Source: Clostridia bacterium
GTDB taxonomy: Bacteria > Bacillota > Clostridia > Oscillospirales > CAG-272
Assembly: GCA_017522125.1 (NCBI GenBank)
Contig: JAFXAC010000082.1
Span: forward strand, 1 to 39,015
Length of the DNA: 39,015 nt
Reading direction: 5' to 3'
The notes beneath the pieces are model-generated. The model was given only the letters and a program-made list of their open reading frames with translations. It did not search any database and was not told the origin of the DNA. Of the stretch, positions 6,790-15,687 are shown one piece after another. The first letter of the stretch is position 1, and each line of letters starts with the position of its first letter. The position numbers and the translations under genes are program-made.

Positions 6790-9498
6790 ATGAAACTTAA
6801 AGAAATACTTATCGGCGCTGTCGCGGTGGTTCTGGTCGCACTCGTTGCCGTCGGCGCAACGCTGGCATACCTTACCGCTACCGATGAAGTGACAAACGTT
6901 ATGACCGTTGGTGACGTGGACATTGAGCTATTGGAGTTTGAGCGCGTAGATGCCAAAACAAAGGGCGATGAAGCGGCTGTTCAGGAGTTCGTGGACGATA
7001 AGCTCCTTATGCCGCCAATGCTTGCTGACGGCTTTGACTACGCCTCGCCCGATGCCACTATTAAGTGGGATGAGGACAAGGATGGAAACGCAATAAAGCC
7101 CGGCTACACCTCTAACATCTGGGACCCCGAAAAGATAAGCAGAGTGGGGGATAAGATGGTGTTCGTAAAGAGCACGAGCAGCCACACCGATGCATACGTC
7201 CGCCTTTATTTCGCGTTCGAGGCAGGAAACTATACCTCCTTTACGCGCTTTAAGAATATGATCCACCTCAACCTGAACGAAACCGAATGGACTTGGGAGT
7301 GGAATAAGGATCTTGCCGACATTCGCGGAACCAAGTATTTCATTGCTTGCGCAACGTATTACAAGGCGATCTCCCCCGACGAGATAACCGCTATAAGTCT
7401 TTCGCAGATAGCGCTTGACCCCACCGCCACCAACGGCGACGCGATCGCCTTTGGCGACAAGTACGATATTTTGGTCGTAGGTCAGGCAATTCAGTCCGGC
7501 GCCTTTGCGGACGCAAAGCAGGCTCTTGACGAGGGCTTTGGCACCGAGCCGCCCTTTAGAGGCATTGCTTTTGAAGAAGGGGTTACCTTGCATACCGCTT
7601 TGCACTATCTGAACGGTGTAGAGAGCGAGGAGAATAAGATCACATCAAAAGTCGCCACGGTGACCTTTGGTCTTTACGAGAATTATCCTAATGTTGTTAG
7701 AAACGAGGCGACCTTTATCGGCGCAGAGCAAGACGTTCCTGTCCATGCCTACTATCTTCCTAACAGCACCAACGGTGATAATTATGATGTCTACGTTATT
7801 GCAGATAGCGCAATTTATACTCCCAAGGATAGCACGGGATTATTCCAAGGAATGACTTCGCTTACAACCGTTGATACGACCAATATGGACGTGAGCCGCA
7901 CGGAAGATATGACGGAGATGTTCTGCAACTGTCCGCTTATTTCCGATTTAGATGTTAGCGAATGGGACGTTAGCAATAATAAATTCTTGCGTTGCGCAAT
8001 TGACTCCGACGGAAACGGAAGCATTGATACATACAACTATAAATTGACTTCTCTTGATGTTAGTAAGTGGAATACCAAAAGTGCTACCGACATGTCATAT
8101 ATGTTTCACGGCTGTCGCGCTCTTACTTCATTGAATGTTTCTGGCTGGAATGTCGGCAACGTTTCTTTGTTTACTAACTTGTTTGCTTTTTGCAATAGTC
8201 TGACCTCCTTTGACGTAGAAGGTTGGGATACAAGCAAGGCTATAAATATGAATTATATGTTCTGCGAGTGCGTACTTTTGACCGAGCTGGATTTAAGCCG
8301 TTGGAATGTCAGCACTGTTCAACAAACAGGAGCAATGTTTGAAAAATGCACCGCTCTGGAAAAGTTGAATGTCAGCACGTGGGATGTTAGAAACGTATTT
8401 GAAATGGGCGTAATGTTCCGTAGATGCGAGGTCTTGCAAGAGTTGGATCTGAGCCAATGGAAAACTGATAGCCTTTTGCGAACAAATAATATGTTTGACA
8501 GTTGTTATATGTTAAAAAATATTCACTTTGGTGATGGTTGGAATATGTCTAAAACAACTAAGACATATGGCATGTTTAATAATTGCAAAGTACTTACTTA
8601 TTTGGACGTTTCCGAGTGGAGCGTAAGCAATGTTGTTGATATGAATACTATGTTTAGTAATTGCGGAGCACTCACTTCTTTAAATGTTTCTAAGTGGAAT
8701 ACCTCAAATGTTACCAATATGAAATATATGTTCAATGGCTGTGAATTGGTGCCTGAACTTGATGTGTCCGGTTGGGACACTGCCAATGTTACCAATATGG
8801 AATATATGTTCAGCGGTTGCAAGACGTTGTCTTCGCTTGATGTTTCTAATTTTGATACCTCAAATGTTACCAATATGAAATATATGTTCAATGGCTGTGC
8901 ATTGGTGCCTGAGCTTGACGTATCAAATTGGAATACCGCCAAGGTTACCACTATGGAATATATGTTCAGCGGTTGCAAGACGTTGTCTTCGCTTGATGTT
9001 TCTAATTTTGATACCTCAGGTGTTACCACTATGAAATATATGTTCAATGGCTGTGAATTGGTGCCTGAGCTTGACGTGTCCGACTGGAACACCGCCAAGG
9101 TTACCACTATGGAATATATGTTCAATGGCTGTGCGTTGGTGCCTGAGCTTGACGTGTCCGGCTGGAACACCGCCAAGGTTACCACCATGAAATATATGTT
9201 TAAAGATTGTGTCGGTTTGACGGAGCTTGATCTTGGCAATTGGAATACCAACGCGCTGAAGAATTCCGAGCAAATGTTTGCCGGTTGTTCGAATCTCCAA
9301 AAGATTTACGTTGGCGTTGATTGGAGTACGGCGAAGATAACAGCTCATGGAAAAATGTTCGAGAACTGCACCAGCTTGGTCGGCGGCAACGGAACGGTGT
9401 ATAACTCTAAAAAAATCAACAAAGAGTACGCTCGCATAGACAATGCACCCGACGCCCCCGGCTACCTCACCCAAGGTCCTGCGCCTGCTAACCCTTAA
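6790..9498 (+). CDS. SipW-type signal peptide, BspA-like (DUF285) repeat surface protein 3
   Basis: A 902-residue paralogue, the longest of the three complete ones. I chose the ATG at 6790 because GCGAAAGGAAATACGTT precedes it, as in the sister genes, and the SipW-type signal (ending GATLAYLTATD) begins there. An upstream in-frame ATG at 6667 would put 41 non-signal residues in front. The shared N-terminal domain is followed by about 17 DUF285-type repeats of roughly 26 residues. The first repeats are interrupted by a DSDGNGSID loop (residues 405-413). Near the C-terminal end, pairs of repeats are almost identical in DNA (period 156 bp), a sign of recent tandem duplication. It ends PGYLTQGPAPANP with no anchor. 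A strong terminator follows. Confidence 0.88.
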   Translation: MKLKEILIGAVAVVLVALVAVGATLAYLTATDEVTNVMTVGDVDIELLEFERVDAKTKGDEAAVQEFVDDKLLMPPMLADGFDYASPDATIKWDEDKDGNAIKPGYTSNIWDPEKISRVGDKMVFVKSTSSHTDAYVRLYFAFEAGNYTSFTRFKNMIHLNLNETEWTWEWNKDLADIRGTKYFIACATYYKAISPDEITAISLSQIALDPTATNGDAIAFGDKYDILVVGQAIQSGAFADAKQALDEGFGTEPPFRGIAFEEGVTLHTALHYLNGVESEENKITSKVATVTFGLYENYPNVVRNEATFIGAEQDVPVHAYYLPNSTNGDNYDVYVIADSAIYTPKDSTGLFQGMTSLTTVDTTNMDVSRTEDMTEMFCNCPLISDLDVSEWDVSNNKFLRCAIDSDGNGSIDTYNYKLTSLDVSKWNTKSATDMSYMFHGCRALTSLNVSGWNVGNVSLFTNLFAFCNSLTSFDVEGWDTSKAINMNYMFCECVLLTELDLSRWNVSTVQQTGAMFEKCTALEKLNVSTWDVRNVFEMGVMFRRCEVLQELDLSQWKTDSLLRTNNMFDSCYMLKNIHFGDGWNMSKTTKTYGMFNNCKVLTYLDVSEWSVSNVVDMNTMFSNCGALTSLNVSKWNTSNVTNMKYMFNGCELVPELDVSGWDTANVTNMEYMFSGCKTLSSLDVSNFDTSNVTNMKYMFNGCALVPELDVSNWNTAKVTTMEYMFSGCKTLSSLDVSNFDTSGVTTMKYMFNGCELVPELDVSDWNTAKVTTMEYMFNGCALVPELDVSGWNTAKVTTMKYMFKDCVGLTELDLGNWNTNALKNSEQMFAGCSNLQKIYVGVDWSTAKITAHGKMFENCTSLVGGNGTVYNSKKINKEYARIDNAPDAPGYLTQGPAPANP
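8700..9195 (+). repeat. 156-bp tandem duplication within surface protein 3
   Basis: The segment starting AAGACGTTGTCTTCGCTTGA at 8821 recurs at 8977, exactly 156 bases later, which equals two 26-residue protein repeats. Neighbouring units containing ATATATGTTCAATGGCTGTG are also nearly identical. The rest of the repeat array is much more diverged. Confidence 0.85.
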
Positions 9499-9512
9499 AC
9501 CATTTTAATAGC

Positions 9513-9540
9513 AAAAAAGCACGCTTCTGCGTGCTTTTTT
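9513..9540 (+). terminator. Terminator after surface protein 3
   Basis: AAAAAAGCACGC (9513-9524), TTCT loop, GCGTGCTTTTTT (9529-9540), followed by one further T. Confidence 0.88.
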
Positions 9541-9573
9541 TGCATTATTCGCTTTGGAATTTTGCAATACATA

Positions 9574-9602
9574 TTGATTTTATGTAAATATTGTGCTATA
9601 AT
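9574..9602 (+). promoter_or_regulatory. Promoter of the unknown gene at 9650
   Basis: TTGATT (9574-9579), a 17-bp spacer ending TGC, and TATAAT (9597-9602). Confidence 0.8.
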
Positions 9603-9649
9603 AACAAAGATAGTTAAACCTTTAACAATCTTTAAAGGAGGGGCGCAGA

Positions 9650-10513
9650 ATGGGCTTTTCGACGTACAAGCACGCTTTTGCGGGATTTACGCAAGTCGGC
9701 TATTTTGGCGGTACAGCCTTTGATATCGGTGAAATGCGCCACTTCACAGACGAGGTCGTGCTATTCCTTTACTCACACAAAAAGGACAAGGCGACCGTCA
9801 TTTCCTCGCGTGCCGCGACGGGACGCTTTGCGGCGGGCGAGCCGCTTGACCTTTCGCTGATAAGCGAAGAAACGCCGTGCTTTGAGTCGCCCGCGCTCCC
9901 GAGCGCCGAGCTTTCTATCGGAGCGCTTATGCTTCCGCTTGACGGGACGGCGAGGATAGAATACGCCGACGCGCACGAGCTTGCCTTGCTCTTTGATCCA
10001 AGCCTTTCGCAGTCCCTCTTTGCCGCCACCGAGCGCGAGGCGGTATACGGTGTAAAGAACGCCGCGGCATTCTTCGGATGCGGATTTCATTATGAGGGCG
10101 GCGAAAGCACAGGTGCGGCATTTGACGGTGCGGACAAATCACTCGGCGCCGTATTTCTGATCCTTTGCGCGATGCTTCGCCGCCTTTCTAAAAAGCGCGG
10201 ATTTAATTTCAGGCTTGAATCGGCAAGCGGAATGCCTGCCTTTGCCGTTTCCGCAGATCTTCATTTGAAGAGAGGGGAAGAGCTTGAGGATGCATTTGAG
10301 TTCGTGTGCTTAAAGAAGATCCTTGACGGTCGAGGGCTTCCGTTGCTATACAGATTCGCAACGAACGACGGCTCGCCGCGCCTGATACTCAGGTTTTCGC
10401 CCTCGCGTGTTTCCGTCGAAACGCTTCTGCGTGCCTCGCTCCCCGAGGGAGTTACGGATTACAGCGAGCTTAGCGACGAGGAGCGAATTCCCGACGTGGC
10501 GGGCGAATATTAA
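9650..10513 (+). CDS. Hypothetical protein, 287 residues
   Basis: I do not recognise this protein. It has no signal peptide or clear membrane segment and appears to be a soluble cytoplasmic protein of mixed alpha/beta composition. Residues of about 1-110 are rich in short beta-like stretches. A central Ala/Gly-rich helical region (about 120-185) contains LGAVFLILCAMLRRLSKKRGF. The C-terminal part ends acidic. The start is well supported by AAAGGAGG at suitable spacing and its own consensus promoter. It is monocistronic: a strong terminator lies upstream and a new promoter follows its stop. Nothing in the neighbouring tdh-kbl operon indicates a role. Confidence 0.75.
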   Translation: MGFSTYKHAFAGFTQVGYFGGTAFDIGEMRHFTDEVVLFLYSHKKDKATVISSRAATGRFAAGEPLDLSLISEETPCFESPALPSAELSIGALMLPLDGTARIEYADAHELALLFDPSLSQSLFAATEREAVYGVKNAAAFFGCGFHYEGGESTGAAFDGADKSLGAVFLILCAMLRRLSKKRGFNFRLESASGMPAFAVSADLHLKRGEELEDAFEFVCLKKILDGRGLPLLYRFATNDGSPRLILRFSPSRVSVETLLRASLPEGVTDYSELSDEERIPDVAGEY

Positions 10514-10523
10514 TTAAAAAATA

Positions 10524-10552
10524 TTGAAAACACTATTAAAAAGTGCTATAAT
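10524..10552 (+). promoter_or_regulatory. Promoter of tdh-kbl
   Basis: TTGAAA (10524-10529), a 17-bp spacer ending TGC, and TATAAT (10547-10552). The AT-rich segment runs directly from the stop of the preceding gene. Confidence 0.8.
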
Positions 10553-10606
10553 CTATAATCGAAAACAGCACGGATAAACAAAGTTAATAAATAGAGGTGA
10601 TTTAAA

Positions 10607-11647
10607 ATGAAAATGCGTGCGCTTGTTAAGAAATTTCCCGAAAGAGGTCTTTGGATGGAGACCGTCGACGTACCTACCCCCGAATACGGTGAGGCACTTG
10701 TAAAGATACATAAGGTCGCCATCTGCGGCACGGACGTTCATATTTACGAATGGAACGATTGGGCGCAAAAGACCATAAAGACTCCTATGATCATCGGACA
10801 CGAGTTCGTCGGAGAGATTGTAGAGATAAACGGCGAGTCCAAGAGCTTCAAGGTCGGTGACCTTGTAAGCGGCGAGGGACATATAGTTTGTGGCAGATGC
10901 CGTAACTGCCGCCGCGGTATTCGCCACCTTTGCCCCAATACCGAGGGCATCGGCGTAAATCGCACGGGTATCTTTGCCGAGTACGCTTGTATTCCGCTTT
11001 CGAATCTCTGGCTTTGCGACCCCACCATTCCCGAGGAGATGTACGCCATCTTCGATCCTTACGGAAACGCCGCGCACACCGCGCTTTCCTTTGACGTTAT
11101 CGGCGAGGACGTTCTTGTTTCGGGCGCAGGTCCTATCGGCATTATGGCGGCGGCTATCTGCCACCACAACGGCGCAAGAAACGTAGTAATTACCGATATG
11201 CTTGACTACCGCCTTGAGCTTGCTAAAAAGGTCTGCCCCGGTGTCGTAGCACTCAACGCTAAAACCGATTCTCTTAAGGAGATCCAGCCGAAGCTCGGAA
11301 TGAAGGAGGGCTTTGACGTTGGACTTGAAATGAGCGGAAGCCCCGTTGCTCTCAACGGTATGATAGACAATATGATGAACGGCGGCAGAATTGCCATTCT
11401 CGGCATTCAGAACAACGAAACTACCCCCGTTTGCATCAATAAGATAGTATTTAAGTGCCTGCAGGTCAAGGGTATATACGGCAGAGAAATGTTTGATACG
11501 TGGCTCAGAATGACCAATATGCTCCAGAGTGGACTTGACATTTCGGGCATCATCACCCACCGCCTGCCCTTCGATGAGTTTGAAAAGGGCTTTGAGCTTA
11601 TGTGCTCGGGCAATAGCGGAAAGATCGTGCTTACCGTTTCCGAATAA
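10607..11647 (+). CDS. tdh: L-threonine 3-dehydrogenase
   Basis: A 346-residue zinc-dependent medium-chain dehydrogenase that oxidises L-threonine to 2-amino-3-ketobutyrate with NAD+. Visible landmarks are the catalytic-zinc ligands Cys40 (in ICGTDVH) and His65-Glu66 (in IGHEF), the structural-zinc cysteines 95, 98, 101 and 109, and the Rossmann motif GAGPIG at 173-178. The length is close to the usual family size. The ATG at 10607 lies 7 bases after GAGGTG; a second ATG two codons on is possible. The next gene, kbl, starts 12 bases after the stop and catalyses the following step, so the pair converts threonine to glycine and acetyl-CoA. The zinc-dehydrogenase family is certain. Threonine specificity rests on close overall similarity and the kbl partner. 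Confidence 0.95.
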   Translation: MKMRALVKKFPERGLWMETVDVPTPEYGEALVKIHKVAICGTDVHIYEWNDWAQKTIKTPMIIGHEFVGEIVEINGESKSFKVGDLVSGEGHIVCGRCRNCRRGIRHLCPNTEGIGVNRTGIFAEYACIPLSNLWLCDPTIPEEMYAIFDPYGNAAHTALSFDVIGEDVLVSGAGPIGIMAAAICHHNGARNVVITDMLDYRLELAKKVCPGVVALNAKTDSLKEIQPKLGMKEGFDVGLEMSGSPVALNGMIDNMMNGGRIAILGIQNNETTPVCINKIVFKCLQVKGIYGREMFDTWLRMTNMLQSGLDISGIITHRLPFDEFEKGFELMCSGNSGKIVLTVSE

Positions 11648-11659
11648 AGGAGAAGAAAA

Positions 11660-12850
11660 ATGTACAATAAAACTAAAAGCATTATATCGGCAACTCTTGA
11701 CGATATAAAGGCGCAGGGACTTTGGAAGAACGAGCGAGTTATCACAACGCCCCAATCCAATCGCATCGACACCACTGAAACTCGCGGTATCATCAACTTC
11801 TGCGCTAATAACTACCTCGGACTTTCCAACGATCCCCGTATAATCGAGGCGGCAAAAGCAAGCTATGACAGTTACGGCTACGGCCTTTCGAGCGTGCGCT
11901 TTATCTGCGGTACGCAGTCGATACACGTTGAGCTTGAAAAGAAGCTCTCCGCTTTCCTCGGCACGGAGGATACCATTCTTTACAGCAGCTGCTTTGATGC
12001 CAACGGCGGACTTTTTGAAACGATAACCACCGCCGAGGACGCTATCATCTCCGACGAGCTTAACCACGCAAGCATAATTGACGGCGTTCGCCTTTCCAAG
12101 GCGAAGAGATACCGCTATAAGAACAACAACATGGAGGACCTTGAGGCACAGCTCAAGGCTGCTGATGCCGACGGCGCGCGTCAGAAGGTCATAGTTACCG
12201 ACGGCGTGTTCTCCATGGACGGTATCATTGCAAACCTCAAGGGCGTTTGCGACCTTGCCGACAAATACGATGCGCTCGTCGTGGTCGACGACAGCCACGC
12301 CACGGGCTTCGTGGGCAAGACGGGACGCGGCTCGCAGGAGCATTGCGACGTTATGGGCAGAGTCGATATTATCACGGGTACGTTTGGTAAGGCTCTCGGC
12401 GGCGCGTCGGGAGGCTTTACGAGCGGCAGACGCGAGATAATCGCACTTCTCCGCCAGAGAAGCCGTCCGTATCTTTTCTCCAACTCCTTAGCCCCCGCCA
12501 TGTGTGCCGCAACGCTCAAGGCGCTTGAGATAGTTTCGGCGTCCACCGAGCTTCGTGACAAGGTGGAGGATAATGCGAACTACTTCCGCTCCGAGATGTC
12601 AAAGCGCGGCTTTGACCTTGCGGGCGCAGGACACGCCATCGTCCCCGTAATGCTTTATGGCGCAGTCCTCAGCCAAAAGGTTGCCGCCATAATGCAGGAA
12701 AAGGGCATATACGTAACGGGCTTCTACTATCCCGTAGTTCCCAAGGACAAGGCGAGAATACGCACCCAAATGTCCGCCGCACACACGAAGGAGGACATTG
12801 ACGCCTGCGTAGAGGCGTTTGAATACGCAAGAAAAGAGCTTAAGTTTTAA
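11660..12850 (+). CDS. kbl: Glycine C-acetyltransferase (2-amino-3-ketobutyrate CoA ligase)
   Basis: A 396-residue PLP-dependent enzyme of the alpha-oxoamine synthase family. It cleaves 2-amino-3-ketobutyrate with CoA to glycine and acetyl-CoA. The Schiff-base lysine is Lys244 in TFGKALGG. Asp210 and His213 lie in VDDSHATG, and His136 in LNHASIIDG. The length and the lysine position match the family standard. AAAGGAGA precedes the ATG, which lies 12 bases after the tdh stop, making a two-gene operon. A bidirectional terminator follows. Related enzymes such as BioF and HemA share the fold, but the tdh partner makes Kbl the clear choice. Confidence 0.96.
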   Translation: MYNKTKSIISATLDDIKAQGLWKNERVITTPQSNRIDTTETRGIINFCANNYLGLSNDPRIIEAAKASYDSYGYGLSSVRFICGTQSIHVELEKKLSAFLGTEDTILYSSCFDANGGLFETITTAEDAIISDELNHASIIDGVRLSKAKRYRYKNNNMEDLEAQLKAADADGARQKVIVTDGVFSMDGIIANLKGVCDLADKYDALVVVDDSHATGFVGKTGRGSQEHCDVMGRVDIITGTFGKALGGASGGFTSGRREIIALLRQRSRPYLFSNSLAPAMCAATLKALEIVSASTELRDKVEDNANYFRSEMSKRGFDLAGAGHAIVPVMLYGAVLSQKVAAIMQEKGIYVTGFYYPVVPKDKARIRTQMSAAHTKEDIDACVEAFEYARKELKF

Positions 12851-12854
12851 TAAA

Positions 12855-12887
12855 AATAACCGCGAAGGAATTACCTTCGCGGTTATT
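12855..12887. terminator. Bidirectional terminator between kbl and the LytM-like gene
   Basis: AATAACCGCGAAGG (12855-12868), AATTA loop, CCTTCGCGGTTATT (12874-12887), followed by TTTT on the plus strand and by an A-run upstream that serves the minus strand. Confidence 0.88.
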
Positions 12888-12889
12888 TT

Positions 12890-14578
12890 TTAGTTAAAGC
12901 TTGGGAAGATAACGCCCGCCTCCCACAGAGCGTATGGGGATATCGGAACGTTTCCTACCGTAAACATAATTCTTGAGCGTCCGCTTATAATAAAGCCCGT
13001 ATTGCCCGCTTTTCCGATAACCTGCGCCTTGGTTATGTTATCGTTAACGGAAACAGAGGTTTCACCGAGGTTGGTGTACCACGTTTTGAGTCCGTAGCCG
13101 TGGTCGATAACGACGTATTTTCCCATAACCTCGTTAGAGCCGACAGCGCATACAACGCCGCTTTCCATTGCGGGAATTTCCTTGCCGCTTGAAGCGGCAA
13201 ACTCCATTCCGGGATGGGTAAATTTCTTTTCAGCGGCATTTTCAAGAGTTACTCTCTTACCAAAGCCAAGCTTGAGCTGTGAGAGCGAGCCACCCTTCGA
13301 GTAGAAGGAAGTTCCCTTGAAATAGTTAAGGAATGCGCCCGAGAAATATCTTGTGCCCGTGGAGGACTCGCAAATGCTCTCAAAGGTCTTTTTTGCAGTT
13401 TCAACAAGCTCGGTGGTGAAGTTCGTTTCTATCTGAGCAGTTGTAGCCTTATAAGACCTCTCGTCAAAGGCGTAGGTCGGATCCTTCACGTTGAGCGTAA
13501 GGGTCTTTTGCGATACACCGTAGGAAACGGTAAAGGTGAACGGGCCGTTGACCTCAACGTCATATCCTATAGGAATAAGTGCGTGAACGGTATCCTTTGC
13601 AGTAGCATCCGCGAAGAACACGGGGGTAAAGTTTATAGCGGGTGAGGATTCGAACTTGACCTGCGAGGGATCGGCAACGTTTATACCCGAAAGAACGACG
13701 AATTCACCGTGCTTGATGGTATCCGTTCCGAGCTTGAATTCGGCGGGGGCTGTGATGTTAGCGTTAAAGCTGTAGGTAGCCTCGCCGTAGTATTGGCAGT
13801 TGTCGGTGCGCTCCCATTTTGCCTCAATGACAAATGTCAGAAGGGCGTTGCGCGTTATGGGCAGGGCGGGGAGCTTATCGTAAGGACCGTCGTAATAAGC
13901 GACCTTGCCGTTGTAGACCTTGAGGTTGCAGTCGTCGGGCTCGACCGTAAAGTTGAAGTCCATCGTGCTTCCTACGTCGTAATCAAGGACGGTTTCGGCG
14001 GTAGACGTGCGCTTGTATTCCTGATATATCCCGCCCGATGCGAGATAGAGCCACGTGATCTCGGTGGGAACAATGGTGTTGCCCTCGCCCGCGGAAAGCA
14101 CGGGGGGAGCGGCGTTGTCGTAAAGGTATACCGAGTATGACGAGGCGAGAAAACGCTTTGCGGTGTCGGGGTCTATCTTAAAGCTCTCACCGTCGGGGTT
14201 TGTAAAATAGCATGCTGCGGAGTCGGTAGAAAAATAATACTTGTAAGACGAGGAAGAAGGATTTTCACTTCCTACCGACGTGTATGTAGCCAGGAGAAAT
14301 CTTTCGCCCGAAATATCGTCGGGAATGGCGGAAATTCTTGTGGCGTCATCCATAAAAGCCTTAAACATCTCCATTACGCCGTCGGGGTCGTTTTCGCTCG
14401 TGACGGTAGTAGTGTTTCCGTCGGGGTCCCTTATCGTCAGCTCGGTAAGGTCCGACGAGAGCGAGGGATCGACCTTGTTTGCGTTATAGCTGCCGATGGC
14501 AAAATAAGTCGGCGTAAAAAGCATTATGACTACGATAACTGCTATAAGAAATTTTTTGAAGGGAATATTGAATATCAT
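12890..14578 (-). CDS. Membrane-anchored protein with degenerate LytM/M23 domain
   Basis: A 562-residue protein with one N-terminal membrane segment (residues of about 9-29), so probably anchored with the rest outside. Residues 40-430 are a long extracellular region I do not recognise. Residues of about 435-560 have the LytM/M23 outline: THPGMEFAASSGKEIPA, GKYVVIDHGYGLKTWY and QVIGKAGNTG. The metal-site residues are mostly lost. His455 is present, but the usual Asp is Glu459, the catalytic His of the YAHL motif is Asn503, and the HLHFEV motif reads RIMFTV. It is therefore probably a non-catalytic scaffold or amidase-activator type protein. GGAG sits 8 bases before the ATG, and a consensus promoter lies upstream. 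It is monocistronic. Confidence 0.8.
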   Translation of the reverse strand: MIFNIPFKKFLIAVIVVIMLFTPTYFAIGSYNANKVDPSLSSDLTELTIRDPDGNTTTVTSENDPDGVMEMFKAFMDDATRISAIPDDISGERFLLATYTSVGSENPSSSSYKYYFSTDSAACYFTNPDGESFKIDPDTAKRFLASSYSVYLYDNAAPPVLSAGEGNTIVPTEITWLYLASGGIYQEYKRTSTAETVLDYDVGSTMDFNFTVEPDDCNLKVYNGKVAYYDGPYDKLPALPITRNALLTFVIEAKWERTDNCQYYGEATYSFNANITAPAEFKLGTDTIKHGEFVVLSGINVADPSQVKFESSPAINFTPVFFADATAKDTVHALIPIGYDVEVNGPFTFTVSYGVSQKTLTLNVKDPTYAFDERSYKATTAQIETNFTTELVETAKKTFESICESSTGTRYFSGAFLNYFKGTSFYSKGGSLSQLKLGFGKRVTLENAAEKKFTHPGMEFAASSGKEIPAMESGVVCAVGSNEVMGKYVVIDHGYGLKTWYTNLGETSVSVNDNITKAQVIGKAGNTGFIISGRSRIMFTVGNVPISPYALWEAGVIFPSFN

Positions 14579-14621
14579 AAATTAACTCCAATAAGGGATT
14601 ATTTCAACATATATTTACTTT

Positions 14622-14650
14622 ATTATACAACATCTGCTCTAAAAGGTCAA
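14622..14650 (-). promoter_or_regulatory. Promoter of the LytM-like gene
   Basis: On the minus strand: TTGACC (plus 14645-14650), a 17-bp spacer and TATAAT (plus 14622-14627). It is divergent from the cysK promoter. Confidence 0.8.
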
Positions 14651-14687
14651 TAGAAAATTAAAACTTGACGGGCAAATTTCTTTTATC

Positions 14688-14716
14688 TTGACATTGGAAA
14701 TTATAAGATGTATAAT
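14688..14716 (+). promoter_or_regulatory. Promoter of cysteine synthase gene
   Basis: Full-consensus TTGACA (14688-14693), a 17-bp spacer and TATAAT (14711-14716). A longer reading frame would start inside this promoter, which supports the start at 14739. Confidence 0.85.
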
Positions 14717-14738
14717 CTTTATATGTGAGGTGATAAAA

Positions 14739-15650
14739 ATGAAAATATATAACAGTATAACCGAGCTTGCGGGCAATACGCCGCTTTTGCGCTCAAGGGA
14801 TAACCTTGGTGCGGAGCTTGTATATAAAATCGAGGCGTTCAACCCCGCGGGAAGCGCCAAGGACAGAGTTGCCGTCGCAATGCTTTGCGATGCGCGTGAG
14901 CGCGGCGTTCTCGCCGAGGGCGGCACGGTGATAGAGCCTACCAGCGGAAACACGGGAATAGGTCTTGCCGCTTACGGCGTTCCTATGGGATATCGCGTAA
15001 TTCTCGTTATGCCCGACACCATGAGCCGAGAGAGGGTATCTCTCATTCGTGCATACGGCGCAAAGGTAGTGCTTACGGAGGGCGCAAAGGGAATGAAGGG
15101 TGCTATCGAAAGGGCTGAGGCGCTTGCTAACGAGATAGAGGGCGCGTTTATACCGGCGCAGTTTGAAAACCCCTCAAACCCCGACGCGCATTACCGTAGC
15201 ACGGGCAGGGAGATATGGGAGGATACGGAGGGCGCAGTAGACGTTTTCGTAGCCACCGTAGGCACGGGCGGTACGCTTTCGGGTACCGCAAGATATTTGA
15301 AGGAGAAAGATCCCAATATCGAGATCGTCGGCGTTGAGCCTGCCGCATCGCCCCTTATTACCAAGGGCATCGCAGGTGCGCACAAAATACAGGGAATAGG
15401 CGCGAATTTTATTCCCAAAAACTACGACGCGTCGGTGGTCGATAGGGTGCTTACCGTTACCGACGAGGACGCTATGGCTGAGGCAAAGGCGTTGGTTCGC
15501 CGCGAGGGTATATTTGCGGGTATTTCGTCGGGCGCGGCGTCGTTTGCCGCCCGCGCTCTTGCAAGCATGCCCGAATATAAGGGCAAGAGGATCGTTGCTT
15601 TGCTTCCCGATTCGGGCGAAAGATACATTTCGACGGGTATTTTTGAATAA
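14739..15650 (+). CDS. cysK: Cysteine synthase (O-acetylserine sulfhydrylase)
   Basis: A 303-residue PLP-dependent beta-substitution enzyme that makes L-cysteine from O-acetylserine and sulfide in the cytoplasm. The PLP lysine is Lys41 in NPAGSAKDR. The substrate loop is EPTSGNTGIGLA (67-78), and VGTGGTLSGTARYLKE forms the phosphate-binding region. The start at 14739 follows GTGAGGTGA at good spacing. The in-frame ATG at 14688 overlaps the -35 box and is rejected. The length fits the family. The gene is alone, convergent with the cobalamin operon across a shared terminator. No T-box, S-box or CymR-type site was recognised in the short leader. Other members of the fold such as cystathionine beta-synthase are less likely given the size. 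Confidence 0.93.
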   Translation: MKIYNSITELAGNTPLLRSRDNLGAELVYKIEAFNPAGSAKDRVAVAMLCDARERGVLAEGGTVIEPTSGNTGIGLAAYGVPMGYRVILVMPDTMSRERVSLIRAYGAKVVLTEGAKGMKGAIERAEALANEIEGAFIPAQFENPSNPDAHYRSTGREIWEDTEGAVDVFVATVGTGGTLSGTARYLKEKDPNIEIVGVEPAASPLITKGIAGAHKIQGIGANFIPKNYDASVVDRVLTVTDEDAMAEAKALVRREGIFAGISSGAASFAARALASMPEYKGKRIVALLPDSGERYISTGIFE

Positions 15651-15656
15651 AAAAGA

Positions 15657-15683
15657 TGAGTCAAATGCAAAGCATTTGACTCA
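15657..15683. terminator. Bidirectional terminator between cysK and the ECF operon
   Basis: TGAGTCAAATGC (15657-15668), AAA loop, GCATTTGACTCA (15672-15683). CTTTTT follows on the plus strand and an A-run precedes it for the minus strand. Confidence 0.88.
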
Positions 15684-15687
15684 CTTT

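Noticed and set aside
10553..12343. 596-codon open frame on the minus strand
   Set aside because: It lies opposite tdh and kbl, which are conserved enzymes with promoter, ribosome binding sites and catalytic residues. It has no matching start signals and a low-complexity shadow composition.
14688..14738. Upstream start for cysteine synthase
   Set aside because: The ATG overlaps the TTGACA -35 box of a full-consensus promoter, so the transcript begins downstream of it.
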